A stretch of DNA of 64,000 nucleotides from Bacteroidota bacterium (GCA_024743405.1 JANSWP010000001.1:124001-188000); one strand, 5' to 3'. Positions 16,483 through 25,518 are shown, counted from the stretch's first letter. Numbers and translations: made by a program. The notes: a model not told the origin generated them from the letters alone.

Positions 16483-18789
16483 ATGAGCAAAAACCCACCA
16501 AAGTTTCAAGCCTATTCTCCTGGAATTCAAAGTTTATTACCAATGCTTTATGTTGCCTGGGCAGACCGTGTATTAAGCCCTAGCGAGGTTCAGCTATTAG
16601 AAAGTAAAATGTCAAAATTGACCTTTTTGACTGAAAAAGATAAAAGTCTTTTGAAGTCGTGGTGTAACCCTTCTCGCCCTCCTTCACGTGAATTATTTCA
16701 GCATTGGAGAATTGTTTTAAAAAACGCCGCGACTAAAATGTTAAGTGAAAAACGCGAATCTCTTGTGGATTTGGGATTAGAAATAGCTAAAAAAAGTTCT
16801 CGCGAAGAAAATGGGCAATACTGGTCAAACCCAGAAACGAGAGAAGCTCTAGAAGAGCTAGAAATTTCCTTAGGACTAATTCATATCAAAACCTATGAAG
16901 AACTTTTTCCACCCAATCGACAAAATGAATTTATTGCTTCTAGCTTTGAAATTGAAAAAATGACTCAACTTTTAGATGATGATTTCGGAGAAATACGTCG
17001 TCGAATGAGGGTTTTATTATCAGATCCAATTTTTAAATATAAAACTCTTCGAGACAAAAAAGACTACCGAAATAGAATTTTGGAATGGTGTACCCATTTG
17101 GCAAAACAAGGGCTAGGAGCACTATCATATCCAAAAGAATATGGTGGCGAAGACGATATGGGAAAGTACGCAACAGTTTTCGAAATGCTAGGATATCATG
17201 ATTTGAGTTTGGCGGTGAAATTTGGCGTTCAGTTTGGACTTTACGGTGGCAGCATTCTTTTTTTAGGAACGAAAAGGCATCATAATAAATATTTGAAAGA
17301 TACTGGTTCCGCAGATTTATTAGGTTGCTTTGCGATGACAGAGACGGGACATGGTTCTAATGTAAGAGGACTGGAAACAACAATCACTTATAAACCTGAA
17401 AATCAAGAATTTGTAATAAATACCCCTCATGAAAAGGCAGGTAAAGAATACATTGGAAATGCGCTTCACGGAAGAATAGCAACCGTTTTTGGACAACTCA
17501 TTGTTGATGGAGAAAATCATGGGGTTCATGCTATTCTAGTCCCTTATCGTAATGAAAATGGCAATCTTTTAGAAGGTATTCGCGTGGAAGATTGCGGTTA
17601 TAAAGTAGGATTGAACGGAGTAGATAATGGTCGGCTTTGGTTTGACGAAGTTTGCGTGCCACGCGAAAATTTATTGAATCGCTTTGGGGAAGTAGATGAA
17701 AATGGGATTTATTCAAGTCCAATTCAAAGTCCCTCAAAACGATTTTTCACGATGCTCGGAACATTAGTTGGAGGTAGAGTTTGTGTACCAAGCGCAGGAT
17801 TAAGTGCCGCAAAATCAGGTCTGGCAATTGCAATAAAATATGCTCTAAAAAGACGGCAATTCGGTCCAAGTTTCACGGAACCTGAAACGGTTTTGTTAGA
17901 TTATCCAAGTCATCAAAGAAGGTTAATACCTAGATTAGCCAAAGCTTATGCCTTAGATTTCGGACTGACTTATTTACGAAAAAGATACGTCAACCGAATA
18001 GAAGAAGATATTCGTGAAATTGAAACTTTGGCAGCAGCTTTGAAATCTTACGCCACATGGTTTACAACGGAAACGCTTCAAGAATGCCGCGAAGCATGTG
18101 GTGGGAAAGGCTATTTGTCAGAAAATCGGTTTGCTGATTTAAAAGCAGATTCTGATATCTTTACCACTTTCGAAGGAGATAATACGGTTTTAATGCAGCT
18201 AGTTGCTAAAGGTCTTTTGACCAAAATGAAAGAAGAGTTCCATGATGAAGGCACGAGGGGGGTTTTAAGGTTTTTGGCAAATCGAGCCTTTACTTCCGTT
18301 GCCGAAAAGAATCCAATAACTATTCGAAATACCGATCGTGATCACTTATTGGATTCTGAATTTCATCTGAATGCTTTTGACTTCCGAGAAGATCAATTAT
18401 TGTACTCTGTTTCCCAAAGATTAAGGGGTCATATCAAAAACGGGAAACGTTCCTATGATGCCTTTTTAGTTTGTCAAACGCATTTGATTGCACTCGCAGA
18501 AGCTTACGCAGAGCGAATTATTCTAGAAAAATTTATAGATGCTGTTGAAGAATGTGAGGACATCAATTTGAAAACTATTCTAAAAAAATTATGCGACTTA
18601 TACGCGCTTTCGACTATTGAAACTCATAAAGGTTGGTATTTGGAGGCAAATTATATGGAAGGTGTAAAAACAAAGGCCATTCGAAGATTGGTAGATAAAT
18701 TATGCAAAAATATTCGTCAAGAAGCAGGTGCCTTAGTTGAGGCTTTTGCTATTCCTGATGAATTGTTGAGTGCACCGATTGCCACTTAA
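16483..18789 (+). CDS. acyl-CoA dehydrogenase/oxidase with TerB-like N-terminal domain
   Basis: A 768-residue flavoprotein of fatty-acid beta-oxidation, starting at the Met at 16483; the open frame from 16435 adds unlike residues. The first ~130 residues (LLPMLYVAWADRVLSPSEVQLLESKM) look like a TerB-type helical domain. A full acyl-CoA dehydrogenase follows: GCFAMTETGHGSNVRGLETT (about 285), the KRRQFGPSF flavin-contact region, RGKGYLSENRF-like CGGKGYLSENRFADLKADSDIFTTFEGDN, and a long C-terminal helical extension as in acyl-CoA oxidases. The length and extension place it with peroxisomal-oxidase-like enzymes common in Bacteroidota. It may pass electrons to O2 or to an ETF. It seems monocistronic. 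Confidence 0.85.
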   Translation: MSKNPPKFQAYSPGIQSLLPMLYVAWADRVLSPSEVQLLESKMSKLTFLTEKDKSLLKSWCNPSRPPSRELFQHWRIVLKNAATKMLSEKRESLVDLGLEIAKKSSREENGQYWSNPETREALEELEISLGLIHIKTYEELFPPNRQNEFIASSFEIEKMTQLLDDDFGEIRRRMRVLLSDPIFKYKTLRDKKDYRNRILEWCTHLAKQGLGALSYPKEYGGEDDMGKYATVFEMLGYHDLSLAVKFGVQFGLYGGSILFLGTKRHHNKYLKDTGSADLLGCFAMTETGHGSNVRGLETTITYKPENQEFVINTPHEKAGKEYIGNALHGRIATVFGQLIVDGENHGVHAILVPYRNENGNLLEGIRVEDCGYKVGLNGVDNGRLWFDEVCVPRENLLNRFGEVDENGIYSSPIQSPSKRFFTMLGTLVGGRVCVPSAGLSAAKSGLAIAIKYALKRRQFGPSFTEPETVLLDYPSHQRRLIPRLAKAYALDFGLTYLRKRYVNRIEEDIREIETLAAALKSYATWFTTETLQECREACGGKGYLSENRFADLKADSDIFTTFEGDNTVLMQLVAKGLLTKMKEEFHDEGTRGVLRFLANRAFTSVAEKNPITIRNTDRDHLLDSEFHLNAFDFREDQLLYSVSQRLRGHIKNGKRSYDAFLVCQTHLIALAEAYAERIILEKFIDAVEECEDINLKTILKKLCDLYALSTIETHKGWYLEANYMEGVKTKAIRRLVDKLCKNIRQEAGALVEAFAIPDELLSAPIAT

Positions 18790-18885
18790 GAAGTAGACAA
18801 AATAAGTTCAAAAAGGTCTCGACTTTGATCAAAATGATGGATCATTCTTTAATAGACTTTTGAATGTTAAAACCTATCAACTATT

Positions 18886-19593
18886 ATGAGTCAAAAAGGA
18901 AAATTATATCTCATCCCCACCCCACTTGGTGAAGACGCTGTAGAAACTATTCCTTCCTATGTTATCGAAATTTTACACAGCCTAGAATTTTTTATAGCAG
19001 AAAGAGCCAAAACGGCTCGTCATTTTATTAAAACTACCCATCCTCAAAAAGCCTTTTCTGAACTCTCTTTTACTGAACTAAATAAACGAACCACTCCTCA
19101 AGAAATTCAGACCTTTTTGGATCCAATTTTCGAAGGCAAGGACATAGGACTATTATCCGAAGCTGGTTGTCCTGGTGTCGCAGACCCGGGTGGAGTTATT
19201 GTCCAAATGGCACATCAACGAGAGATTGAAGTCATTCCTTTAGTTGGCCCTTCCTCCATATTATTAGCCTTAATGGCTTCTGGAATGAACGGTCAAAGTT
19301 TTGCTTTTCAGGGGTATTTATCTGCTAAAAAACCTGAATTAGCACGCGATTTAAAAAGATTGGAGCAATTAGCTTTAAAACAAAAGCAGACCCAAATTTT
19401 CATTGAAACTCCTTATAGAAATGGACAATTAATAGAGACCGCCTTAAGTACGCTTTCCTCGAATACTCGTTTCTGCGTTGCTGCTAATTTGACATTACCA
19501 ACTCAATATATTCGAACTCAACGAATCCAAAAATGGCGTAAAACTTCACTGCCTGACTTACATAAGAAACCCACCATTTTCCTTATTTTTTGA
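18886..19593 (+). CDS. RsmI-related SAM-dependent methyltransferase
   Basis: This 235-residue protein belongs to the tetrapyrrole methylase/RsmI superfamily. It begins GKLYLIPTPLGEDAVETIP, has the family SAM-binding segment LLSEAGCPGVADPGG (near 95-108) and VIPLVGPSSILLALMASGMNGQSFAFQGYL, and carries the IFIETPYRN strand. RsmI 2'-O-methylates a cytidine of 16S rRNA. This protein is shorter than classic RsmI (about 280 residues) and is the second, shorter paralogue typical of Bacteroidota, so its target RNA is uncertain and I leave the symbol empty. Confidence 0.8.
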   Translation: MSQKGKLYLIPTPLGEDAVETIPSYVIEILHSLEFFIAERAKTARHFIKTTHPQKAFSELSFTELNKRTTPQEIQTFLDPIFEGKDIGLLSEAGCPGVADPGGVIVQMAHQREIEVIPLVGPSSILLALMASGMNGQSFAFQGYLSAKKPELARDLKRLEQLALKQKQTQIFIETPYRNGQLIETALSTLSSNTRFCVAANLTLPTQYIRTQRIQKWRKTSLPDLHKKPTIFLIF

Positions 19594-19674
19594 TGTTTTC
19601 ATTTAAAAAACACCTTTGCCCTAAGCAATTTAAATAATATCTAAAATTAAAGCTTAACATTCTTGAAAAAAGTG

Positions 19675-19682
19675 TACCTTTG
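19675..19682 (+). promoter_or_regulatory. -7 box, rpsA promoter
   Basis: TACCTTTG matches TAnnTTTG exactly and is followed by GCGCCCG, giving a leader of about 75 bases before the S1 start. No clear -33 element. Confidence 0.6.
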
Positions 19683-19762
19683 CGCCCGCTTTTTTCGGAA
19701 GGATATTTCTCTAAGAAAGCATTAGTACAAACCATATTTTTTAACTAAAAAGCATTCTTTCA

Positions 19763-21868
19763 ATGCAAGAAGAAAAAAATTTAGAAAATCAGGATACTCC
19801 TGAAACTCCAGAGGCAGTGGAAACAACTGCCAAGGAAACAACTGAAAAAGTTGTAACAGAAGCTGCCGAAGAGGTAAAAGAAGTAGTTGCAGAGACTACT
19901 GAAGAAGTAAAAGAGGAAGTTGTTGAAACTACTGAAGAGGTAAAAGAAGTAGTTGCAGAAACTACCGAAAAAATTGTTGAGCCTGTTAAGGCGGAAGATA
20001 ATGATGACGAAGAAGATGAGATGCCGGATTTAACACCGACTGTTGTTACAGGTGGTGCTCATGATGATTTCGACTGGGATCAATCTGACAAAAAGCACAA
20101 CTTACCTTATACTCCATCTGAAATTCAGGCATATCTTACAGAGTATGATGGCACCTTAACTGCAGTACTTGAAAATGAAATAGTAGCTGGAACAGTAAGC
20201 TCTATTCATGGTGGTGATGTTGTTTTAGACATCAATTACAAGTCTGATGGTTTAGTTTCTTTGGGTGAATTCAGAGATCAACCAGATTTAAAGGTTGGTG
20301 ACAAAGTTGATGTTTATGTTGAGAAACAAGAGGATGATAGAGGACAATTAGTGTTGTCTCGTCGTAAAGCGAAATTATTACGTGCTTGGGAAGCACTTAA
20401 AGACAGCTTCGACAATGGGACTGTTATTAAAGGTATTGTTATCAGCAAAACAAAAGGTGGTTTAATTGTAGACTGTGGTGGTTTGGAAACTTTCCTTCCT
20501 GGTTCACAAATTGATATCAAACCAATTATTGATTACGATCAGTACGTCGGTAAAACGATGGAATTCAAAGTTGTTAAAATCAACGAGACTATCAAAAATG
20601 CTGTTGTTTCTCACAAAGCACTTATTGAAAGTGATTTGGCAGAACAACGTGAAGCAATTATCAGTAGCCTTGAAAAAGGTCAGGTTTTGGAAGGTTTGGT
20701 CAAAAACATTACCGATTTCGGTGCCTTCTTAGACTTAGGTGGTGTAGATGGTCTTTTGTATATCACAGATATTTCTTGGGGTCGAATCAATCACCCATCA
20801 GAGGTGTTGTCATTGAATCAAAAAATCAATGTAGCAGTATTAGATTTCGACGAAAACAAGAAACGTATTTCTTTAGGACTCAAACAATTACAACCACATC
20901 CATGGGAAGTATTGGCTTCAGAAATTGAAGAAGGTTCTAGTGTCAAAGGTAAAATTGTCAATATTGAAGACTATGGTGCATTCTTGGAAATTCAACCAGG
21001 TGTTGAGGGCTTGATCCACGTTTCTGAGGTTTCCTGGAGCAACCAACCAATTAATGCTCGTGAATTCTTCACAGTTGGTGAGGAATTGGAGGCAAAAGTA
21101 GTTACTATCGACCGAGATGATCGTAAAATGTCATTGAGTGTCAAACAATTAAGTAAAGATCCATGGGAAGAAATTGCTGAAAAATTCCCAGTAAATAGTC
21201 GCCATAGTGGTAAAGTTAAAAACTTAACTCCTTACGGTGTTTTTGTTGAAATGGCAGACGGAATTGGCGGAATGGTTCACATTTCTGATCTTTCTTGGAC
21301 AAAACGATACAGTCACCCATCTGAGTTTACAAAAGTAGGTGCGGATATCGATGTAATGATTTTAGATATTGATTCGGATCACCGAAAACTTTCACTAGGG
21401 CACAAACAAATCGAAGAAAATCCTTGGGATACTTTCGAGAATGTCTTCCCTGTAGGTTCTTACCACGAAGCTACTGTAGTTCGTCGTGATGATAGAGGTG
21501 CTATCGTTCAAATGCCATATGGTTTAGAAGCATTCGCTCCGATTAAGCATGTAAGAAAAGAAGATGGCACTTTGGCAGAAGTGGAAGAAACATTAACAGT
21601 GAAGGTCATCGAATTTAATAGAGACGATAAGAGAATTTTAGTTTCCCACTTTCGGTACTTAGAGGATATTAAGAGAGAGGCTGACGAGCAAGTGAGAACT
21701 GAAAAAAGAAAAGAGCGTGCAGAAACAACACAAGCTGTCAAAAAACAACAGTCTAATGTTGAAAGAACAACGCTTGGTGATTTGAGTGCTTTGTCTGCAC
21801 TGAAAGAGCAATTGCAAGCTCAAGGTGAAAAGAAAGATGACAAGAAGGACGATAAGAAAGAAGAATAA
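19763..21868 (+). CDS. rpsA: 30S ribosomal protein S1
   Basis: This 701-residue protein binds mRNA at the 30S platform and helps start translation. Six S1 (OB-fold) repeats follow one another from about residue 140 to 635. The best are ITDFGAFLDLGGVDGLLYITDISWGRI, IEDYGAFLEIQPGVEGLIHVSEVSW and LTPYGVFVEMADGIGGMVHISDLSW. Family members in this phylum are usually near 600 residues. The extra length is an acidic N-terminal head of about 110 residues with three tandem 11-residue units, and a Lys/Asp-rich tail. Bacteroidota mRNAs rarely use Shine-Dalgarno pairing, which makes S1 especially important here. A -7 box and a terminator bracket the gene. Confidence 0.93.
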   Translation: MQEEKNLENQDTPETPEAVETTAKETTEKVVTEAAEEVKEVVAETTEEVKEEVVETTEEVKEVVAETTEKIVEPVKAEDNDDEEDEMPDLTPTVVTGGAHDDFDWDQSDKKHNLPYTPSEIQAYLTEYDGTLTAVLENEIVAGTVSSIHGGDVVLDINYKSDGLVSLGEFRDQPDLKVGDKVDVYVEKQEDDRGQLVLSRRKAKLLRAWEALKDSFDNGTVIKGIVISKTKGGLIVDCGGLETFLPGSQIDIKPIIDYDQYVGKTMEFKVVKINETIKNAVVSHKALIESDLAEQREAIISSLEKGQVLEGLVKNITDFGAFLDLGGVDGLLYITDISWGRINHPSEVLSLNQKINVAVLDFDENKKRISLGLKQLQPHPWEVLASEIEEGSSVKGKIVNIEDYGAFLEIQPGVEGLIHVSEVSWSNQPINAREFFTVGEELEAKVVTIDRDDRKMSLSVKQLSKDPWEEIAEKFPVNSRHSGKVKNLTPYGVFVEMADGIGGMVHISDLSWTKRYSHPSEFTKVGADIDVMILDIDSDHRKLSLGHKQIEENPWDTFENVFPVGSYHEATVVRRDDRGAIVQMPYGLEAFAPIKHVRKEDGTLAEVEETLTVKVIEFNRDDKRILVSHFRYLEDIKREADEQVRTEKRKERAETTQAVKKQQSNVERTTLGDLSALSALKEQLQAQGEKKDDKKDDKKEE
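19868..19966 (+). repeat. three tandem 33-base repeats inside rpsA
   Basis: Three in-frame 33-base units at 19868-19900, 19901-19933 and 19934-19966, each encoding EEVKE(V/E)V(A/V)ETT. The first and third copies are almost identical. Such a tract can change copy number by slippage or recombination. Confidence 0.85.
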
Positions 21869-21904
21869 TATTGTTATCGTATGACGACAACATACTTTAA
21901 AAAA

Positions 21905-21941
21905 TTATCCCTGACTGGTTTACCAGTTGGGGATTTTTTTT
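21905..21941 (+). terminator. rpsA terminator
   Basis: ATCCC (21907-21911), ACTGGT (21914-21919) pair with ACCAGT (21922-21927) and GGGAT (21930-21934), followed by a long T run. The same T run ends in TTTG, which may be the -33 element of the next gene's promoter. Confidence 0.85.
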
Positions 21942-21966
21942 GTCTTTAAAATATACGGTAACTTTA
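21939..21966 (+). promoter_or_regulatory. probable promoter of the rhodanese gene
   Basis: TTTG (21939-21942) and TAACTTTA (21959-21966) are 16 bases apart. The -33 element sits in the T tract of the rpsA terminator. Confidence 0.45.
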
Positions 21967-22031
21967 GCTTTTGTTAGAGCATGTTTTAAGATTTTATAAG
22001 TCAATATATCAATCAACTAAAAACAAAAAAA

Positions 22032-22433
22032 ATGAAAAACTACAGTTTTTATCTCATTATTTGTATTCTTTTAGCTGGAAGTTGTAAATCAGGCAATGAA
22101 AATGAAGGATCAACTGATTCTACAGTTACAGGAATAATGGAACGCCTTGATGTAGCACAGTTTCAAAAAAAATTAGCTGAAACAACTAACCCACAACTGA
22201 TAGATGTACGCACGCCAGAAGAGGTCGCTAATGGCACAATTCAAGGGTCTGTCAATATGGATTTTCATAGTGCCAATTTTGAAGAACAAATAAACACACT
22301 TGATAAATCAAGAACCATTTTTGTATTCTGTCAATCCGGCGGACGGAGCCTTAAAACCGCAAAAAAAATGCAGGCTTTGGGTTTTAAAGAAATATATGAG
22401 TTGGAGCCTGGATACTCAGGTTGGGAACAATAA
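22032..22433 (+). CDS. rhodanese-domain lipoprotein
   Basis: This 133-residue protein has a lipoprotein signal peptide ending in LLAGSC (lipidated Cys18), so it sits on a membrane facing the periplasm. A single rhodanese domain follows: LIDVRTPEEVANGTIQGSVNMDF and the active-site loop around Cys100 (FCQSGGRSLKTAKKM). The loop is six residues as in sulfurtransferases. It would carry a persulfide for sulfur transfer, but the donor and acceptor are not visible. A convergent hairpin separates it from the gltX operon. Confidence 0.88.
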   Translation: MKNYSFYLIICILLAGSCKSGNENEGSTDSTVTGIMERLDVAQFQKKLAETTNPQLIDVRTPEEVANGTIQGSVNMDFHSANFEEQINTLDKSRTIFVFCQSGGRSLKTAKKMQALGFKEIYELEPGYSGWEQ

Positions 22434-22450
22434 AGGAAAGGATTCGATCT

Positions 22451-22485
22451 TTTGAGGCTGATTTTAAGTGAAAAAATCAGCCTCA
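22451..22485. other. perfect hairpin between convergent genes
   Basis: TTTGAGGCTGATTTT (22451-22465) pairs with AAAATCAGCCTCAAA (22472-22486, within one base). It lies between convergent transcription units, but neither side of the stem is followed by a T run, so it is not a textbook terminator. Its stem shares the word TGAGGCTGA with the hairpin at 511-533. Confidence 0.6.
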
Positions 22486-22499
22486 AAAAAATCTACAAA

Positions 22500-22691
22500 T
22501 TACTCTTCTTCTTTTGAGGCTTCATCTATGTCTTTTAGCTTCAAATCTTCCACATTTTCATCCAAAAATTTGTTGAGTTTATCAATTTCGAAATTGGAAA
22601 CGATTTCCCCAAATTCATTAATTTTTATATCAAACCCCTTGAGTTCTTCATGAACTTCTGGCTTCCCAATTTTAGGTTTTTTCTTTGGCAT
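22500..22691 (-). CDS. small conserved-looking acidic/basic protein
   Basis: A 63-residue protein with a Lys-rich head (PKKKPKIGKP), a central FDIKINEFGEIVSNFEIDKLNKFLDENV and a Glu-rich tail. There is no signal peptide. It begins 29 bases after the gltX stop on the same strand and so is probably co-transcribed. The domain-like middle and the regular codon pattern argue that it is real. Function is unknown. Confidence 0.65.
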   Translation of the reverse strand: MPKKKPKIGKPEVHEELKGFDIKINEFGEIVSNFEIDKLNKFLDENVEDLKLKDIDEASKEEE

Positions 22692-22720
22692 CTTACTAAA
22701 TTTGATTTTCTTATGACGAT

Positions 22721-24262
22721 TTACGACCGAGCTTTCAATTCATTAAAATAGGCGTACCCCGTTTTTAAACGTTCCAACACTTTTTCTTTGCCAAGAAGTT
22801 CCATTACTTCGAAAATTCCAGGTCCTTTCATTGTTCCAGACATGGCTAGCCTCAAAATAGGTAATACTTGACCAAAACCTAATTCATTTTCTTCCATAAA
22901 TTTCTTGACTGTCACCTCGATATTTTCACTAGTGAAATCCGTTATATTTTCAATAAATTCATAGAGGGCATCAAATTTTGTCTGATTCTCTAGCTTCCAC
23001 TTTTTTCGAATCATTTTTTCCTCATAGGATTGAACATCTTCAAAAAGATAATAGCCTGCGTCCCAAAAGTCATTAAAAGAAACGACTCGCTCTTTTAATA
23101 AGTCACAAACTTTTGCCAAAAAATCATCAGATGGATGATGCCCTTTTTCCTCAAAGATCGGTCGCACATTTTTCACCAATTCTACTCCACTCTTCGCCAT
23201 AATGTAATGTTGATTAAACCACTTGGCTTTGTCATAATCAAATCGAGCCCCTGATTTTCCAACATGATCTATTGAAAATGCATCGCACAGTTCATCCAAT
23301 GAGAAAATCTCTTGCTCTGTTCCAGGATTCCACCCCACAAATGCTAAGAAATTAATCATAGCCGCTGAATCAAACCCATATTCTCGAAACCCTTTAAAAG
23401 AATCTTCAGAAGTTGCTCCTTCCCAACCTAATGGGAATACTGGAATTCCTAATTTTGCACCATCTCTCTTACTTAATTTACCTTTCCCTGTTGGTTTCAA
23501 AATCAAAGGTAAATGTGCAAATTTTGGCATTACAGCTTCCCAGCCAAAAGCTCGATATAAAAGCACATGGTGGGCTGTACTCGGCAACCATTCTTCCCCT
23601 CGAATTACGTGACTTATTTTCATCGAATAATCATCAATAATATTCGCCAAATGGTAAGTAGGCATCCCATCAGCTTTCAACATTACTTTATCGTCCAATT
23701 CATTACTCTGAAAAGAAACCTCCCCGCGAATGATATCATTAACCAAAACAGTTTCATTTTCAGGTATTTTGAGTCGAATGGTATAAGGAGTCTCTTTGTC
23801 TAAAAGTTCTTGAACATCCTTTTCAGAAAGCGTAAGGCTGTTTTTCATTTCACCTCTCGTTTTCGAACCATATTTGAAAGAATGATTGCCTTTTTCTTTC
23901 TCCGCCTCCCTTTTTGCATCCAAATCTTCTGGCGTATCAAAAGCATAATATCCCCAACCCGAATTCACCAATTTCTGAGCAAATTCGCCATACATCGCTT
24001 TTCTTTCTGATTGTCGATAAGGACCATAGTCACCTCCTATGTTTGGACCTTCATCAATAGTCAACCCTGCCCATTTCAACGATTCAATAATATAATCTTC
24101 CGCTCCAGGAACATAACGGGTTTGATCCGTATCTTCAATTCGAAGAATAAAAGTACCATTGTGTTTTTTAGCAAATAAATAATTGTATAGGGCGGTTCGA
24201 ACCCCTCCAATATGTAATGGTCCTGTCGGACTTGGTGCAAAACGAACTCTAATATTCGACAT
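22721..24262 (-). CDS. gltX: glutamyl-tRNA synthetase
   Basis: This 513-residue class I aminoacyl-tRNA synthetase charges tRNA-Glu. It shows the first ATP-binding signature PSPTGPLHIGGVRTALYNYLFA (HIGG at 17-20 standing for HIGH) and the KMSKS-type loop GKLSKRDGAKLG near 258, with VIRGEEWLPSTAHHVLLYRAFGW between them and a C-terminal anticodon-binding helical part. Length is normal. It is followed by the small gene at 22500. Confidence 0.97.
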   Translation of the reverse strand: MSNIRVRFAPSPTGPLHIGGVRTALYNYLFAKKHNGTFILRIEDTDQTRYVPGAEDYIIESLKWAGLTIDEGPNIGGDYGPYRQSERKAMYGEFAQKLVNSGWGYYAFDTPEDLDAKREAEKEKGNHSFKYGSKTRGEMKNSLTLSEKDVQELLDKETPYTIRLKIPENETVLVNDIIRGEVSFQSNELDDKVMLKADGMPTYHLANIIDDYSMKISHVIRGEEWLPSTAHHVLLYRAFGWEAVMPKFAHLPLILKPTGKGKLSKRDGAKLGIPVFPLGWEGATSEDSFKGFREYGFDSAAMINFLAFVGWNPGTEQEIFSLDELCDAFSIDHVGKSGARFDYDKAKWFNQHYIMAKSGVELVKNVRPIFEEKGHHPSDDFLAKVCDLLKERVVSFNDFWDAGYYLFEDVQSYEEKMIRKKWKLENQTKFDALYEFIENITDFTSENIEVTVKKFMEENELGFGQVLPILRLAMSGTMKGPGIFEVMELLGKEKVLERLKTGYAYFNELKARS

Positions 24263-24627
24263 GATATCTTATTATTAATGATTTACTTCAAAATATTATT
24301 AAGGATGGATGCTAGTCTAAAATCACCTAAGGAACTCGTAATGAAAAAAGATTCAATAATTTCTGAAAACAATGTGCATTAAAAGCAGCATTTACAGGAA
24401 CTTATACGTTCTTCTCCAAACAAAATGTATTAGGTCAACTCACCAACAAGTACCATTTTCCAAAATGGAACGCAAATTTAAGTAAAACACGATTGGTAAT
24501 TCCAACTTTTTTAGGTGATCTACTTTTAAAGTAGAAATCACATTTTATAGAACCAAATGAACAAAACTATCGTACTATGAACAACTTATTTAAACGATCT
24601 CCCATAACATATCTAAATCGAAACGCT
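24263..24627 (+). other. 365-base gap between gltX and the deacetylase
   Basis: Divergent intergenic region. A -7-like box TACTTTTA is at 24531-24538. Apart from that I see no gene, hairpin or repeat in it. Confidence 0.4.
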
Positions 24628-25275
24628 ATGTATCTAGTAAAAACCCCACGGTTCATTCAACGTCTTTTTCCAAATTATACTTGGAAAGTTCCAACCTCAG
24701 AAAAGGTATTATATATTACTTTTGATGATGGTCCCATCCCTCAAGTCACGCCTTGGGTTTTAGATCAATTGAAAACTTACAATGCAAAAGCTACTTTCTT
24801 TTGTGTCGGAGAGAATGTCCAAAAACATAGAGCAATTTTTGAGGAAGTTATAGCCAATGGACACTCTGTAGGGAATCATACTTTCAATCATTTAAATGGC
24901 TGGGGAACAGATAATATTCCTTACTTTCATAATGTCCGTCGATGTGCTCAGTTAGTCAAATCTGAACTGTTTCGTCCACCTTATGGTCGTTTGATGCCAA
25001 AGCAAACTCAATTCTTACAAAGGCATTACAGAATTATTATGTGGGATATTTTGAGTGGAGACTTCGACGAAAACCTATCCAAAGAACAATGTCTTTCGAA
25101 TGTAATGGATCATGTAGAAAATGGTTCAGTCATCGTTTTTCATGATAGTTTAAAAGCTAAAGACAAATTAGAATTTGTACTACCTCAAGTTTTAGCCTAT
25201 TATGCCCAACAAGGTTATTCGTTTGAAGCACTCAATGAATCTGCACTATCTCAGGAAATCCGAAAATCTGCCTGA
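24628..25275 (+). CDS. polysaccharide deacetylase (NodB-type)
   Basis: A 215-residue protein starting at the Met at 24628 (MYLVKTPRFIQRLF, the usual family start; an upstream Met at 24577 adds 17 unlike residues). The NodB motifs are complete: TFDDGP with Asp33/Asp34, HSVGNHTFNH with His84 and His88 as metal ligands, RPPYGR near 116-121, and the late VIVFHDS. It removes N-acetyl groups from a glycan such as peptidoglycan or a chitin-like polymer. No signal peptide is obvious. The gene stands alone. Confidence 0.88.
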   Translation: MYLVKTPRFIQRLFPNYTWKVPTSEKVLYITFDDGPIPQVTPWVLDQLKTYNAKATFFCVGENVQKHRAIFEEVIANGHSVGNHTFNHLNGWGTDNIPYFHNVRRCAQLVKSELFRPPYGRLMPKQTQFLQRHYRIIMWDILSGDFDENLSKEQCLSNVMDHVENGSVIVFHDSLKAKDKLEFVLPQVLAYYAQQGYSFEALNESALSQEIRKSA

Positions 25276-25321
25276 GCAACTTAATTCCAGTTTGCAATGT
25301 TTAGACAATATAAATATGATT

Positions 25322-25423
25322 CTTAGACAAATCCCGTGGTTAAAAGTCAAATGAAGAATTAAAGCAATAATCCCGTTGGTCTCTTTTACTTTAATTTTCC
25401 TTTGACCACGAAATTTGTCTAAG
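25322..25423 (+). repeat. long imperfect inverted repeat, possible structured RNA or MITE-like element
   Basis: The left arm (25322-25364, starting CTTAGACAAAT) and right arm (25389-25423, ending ATTTGTCTAAG) form a stem of about 35 pairs with one bulge of about five bases and few mismatches; the loop is about 24 bases. A terminator follows 14 bases later. A partial copy of the outer word (TTTAGACAA) lies at 25310-25318. There is no coding frame. Confidence 0.7.
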
Positions 25424-25436
25424 AAGGATAAATATT

Positions 25437-25465
25437 AAAGCCACTATGTTAAGTAGTGGCTTTTT
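25437..25465 (+). terminator. terminator after the inverted repeat
   Basis: AAAGCCACTA (25437-25446) pairs with TAGTGGCTTT (25454-25463), followed by T residues. It ends the transcript of the deacetylase gene or of the inverted-repeat element. Confidence 0.8.
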
Positions 25466-25518
25466 CTATTATTTTCGTGGCTCGATAAAAGTGAATTGAA
25501 AATTGAATAACAAGAGTA

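Noticed and set aside
22451-22486. Standard intrinsic terminator for the rhodanese gene
   Set aside because: The stem is perfect but no T run follows on either strand, so I list it only as a hairpin.
24193-24206. T-loop-like GGTTCGAACCCC, suggesting a tRNA
   Set aside because: It lies inside gltX and codes for part of the conserved N-terminal region; no cloverleaf can be drawn around it.
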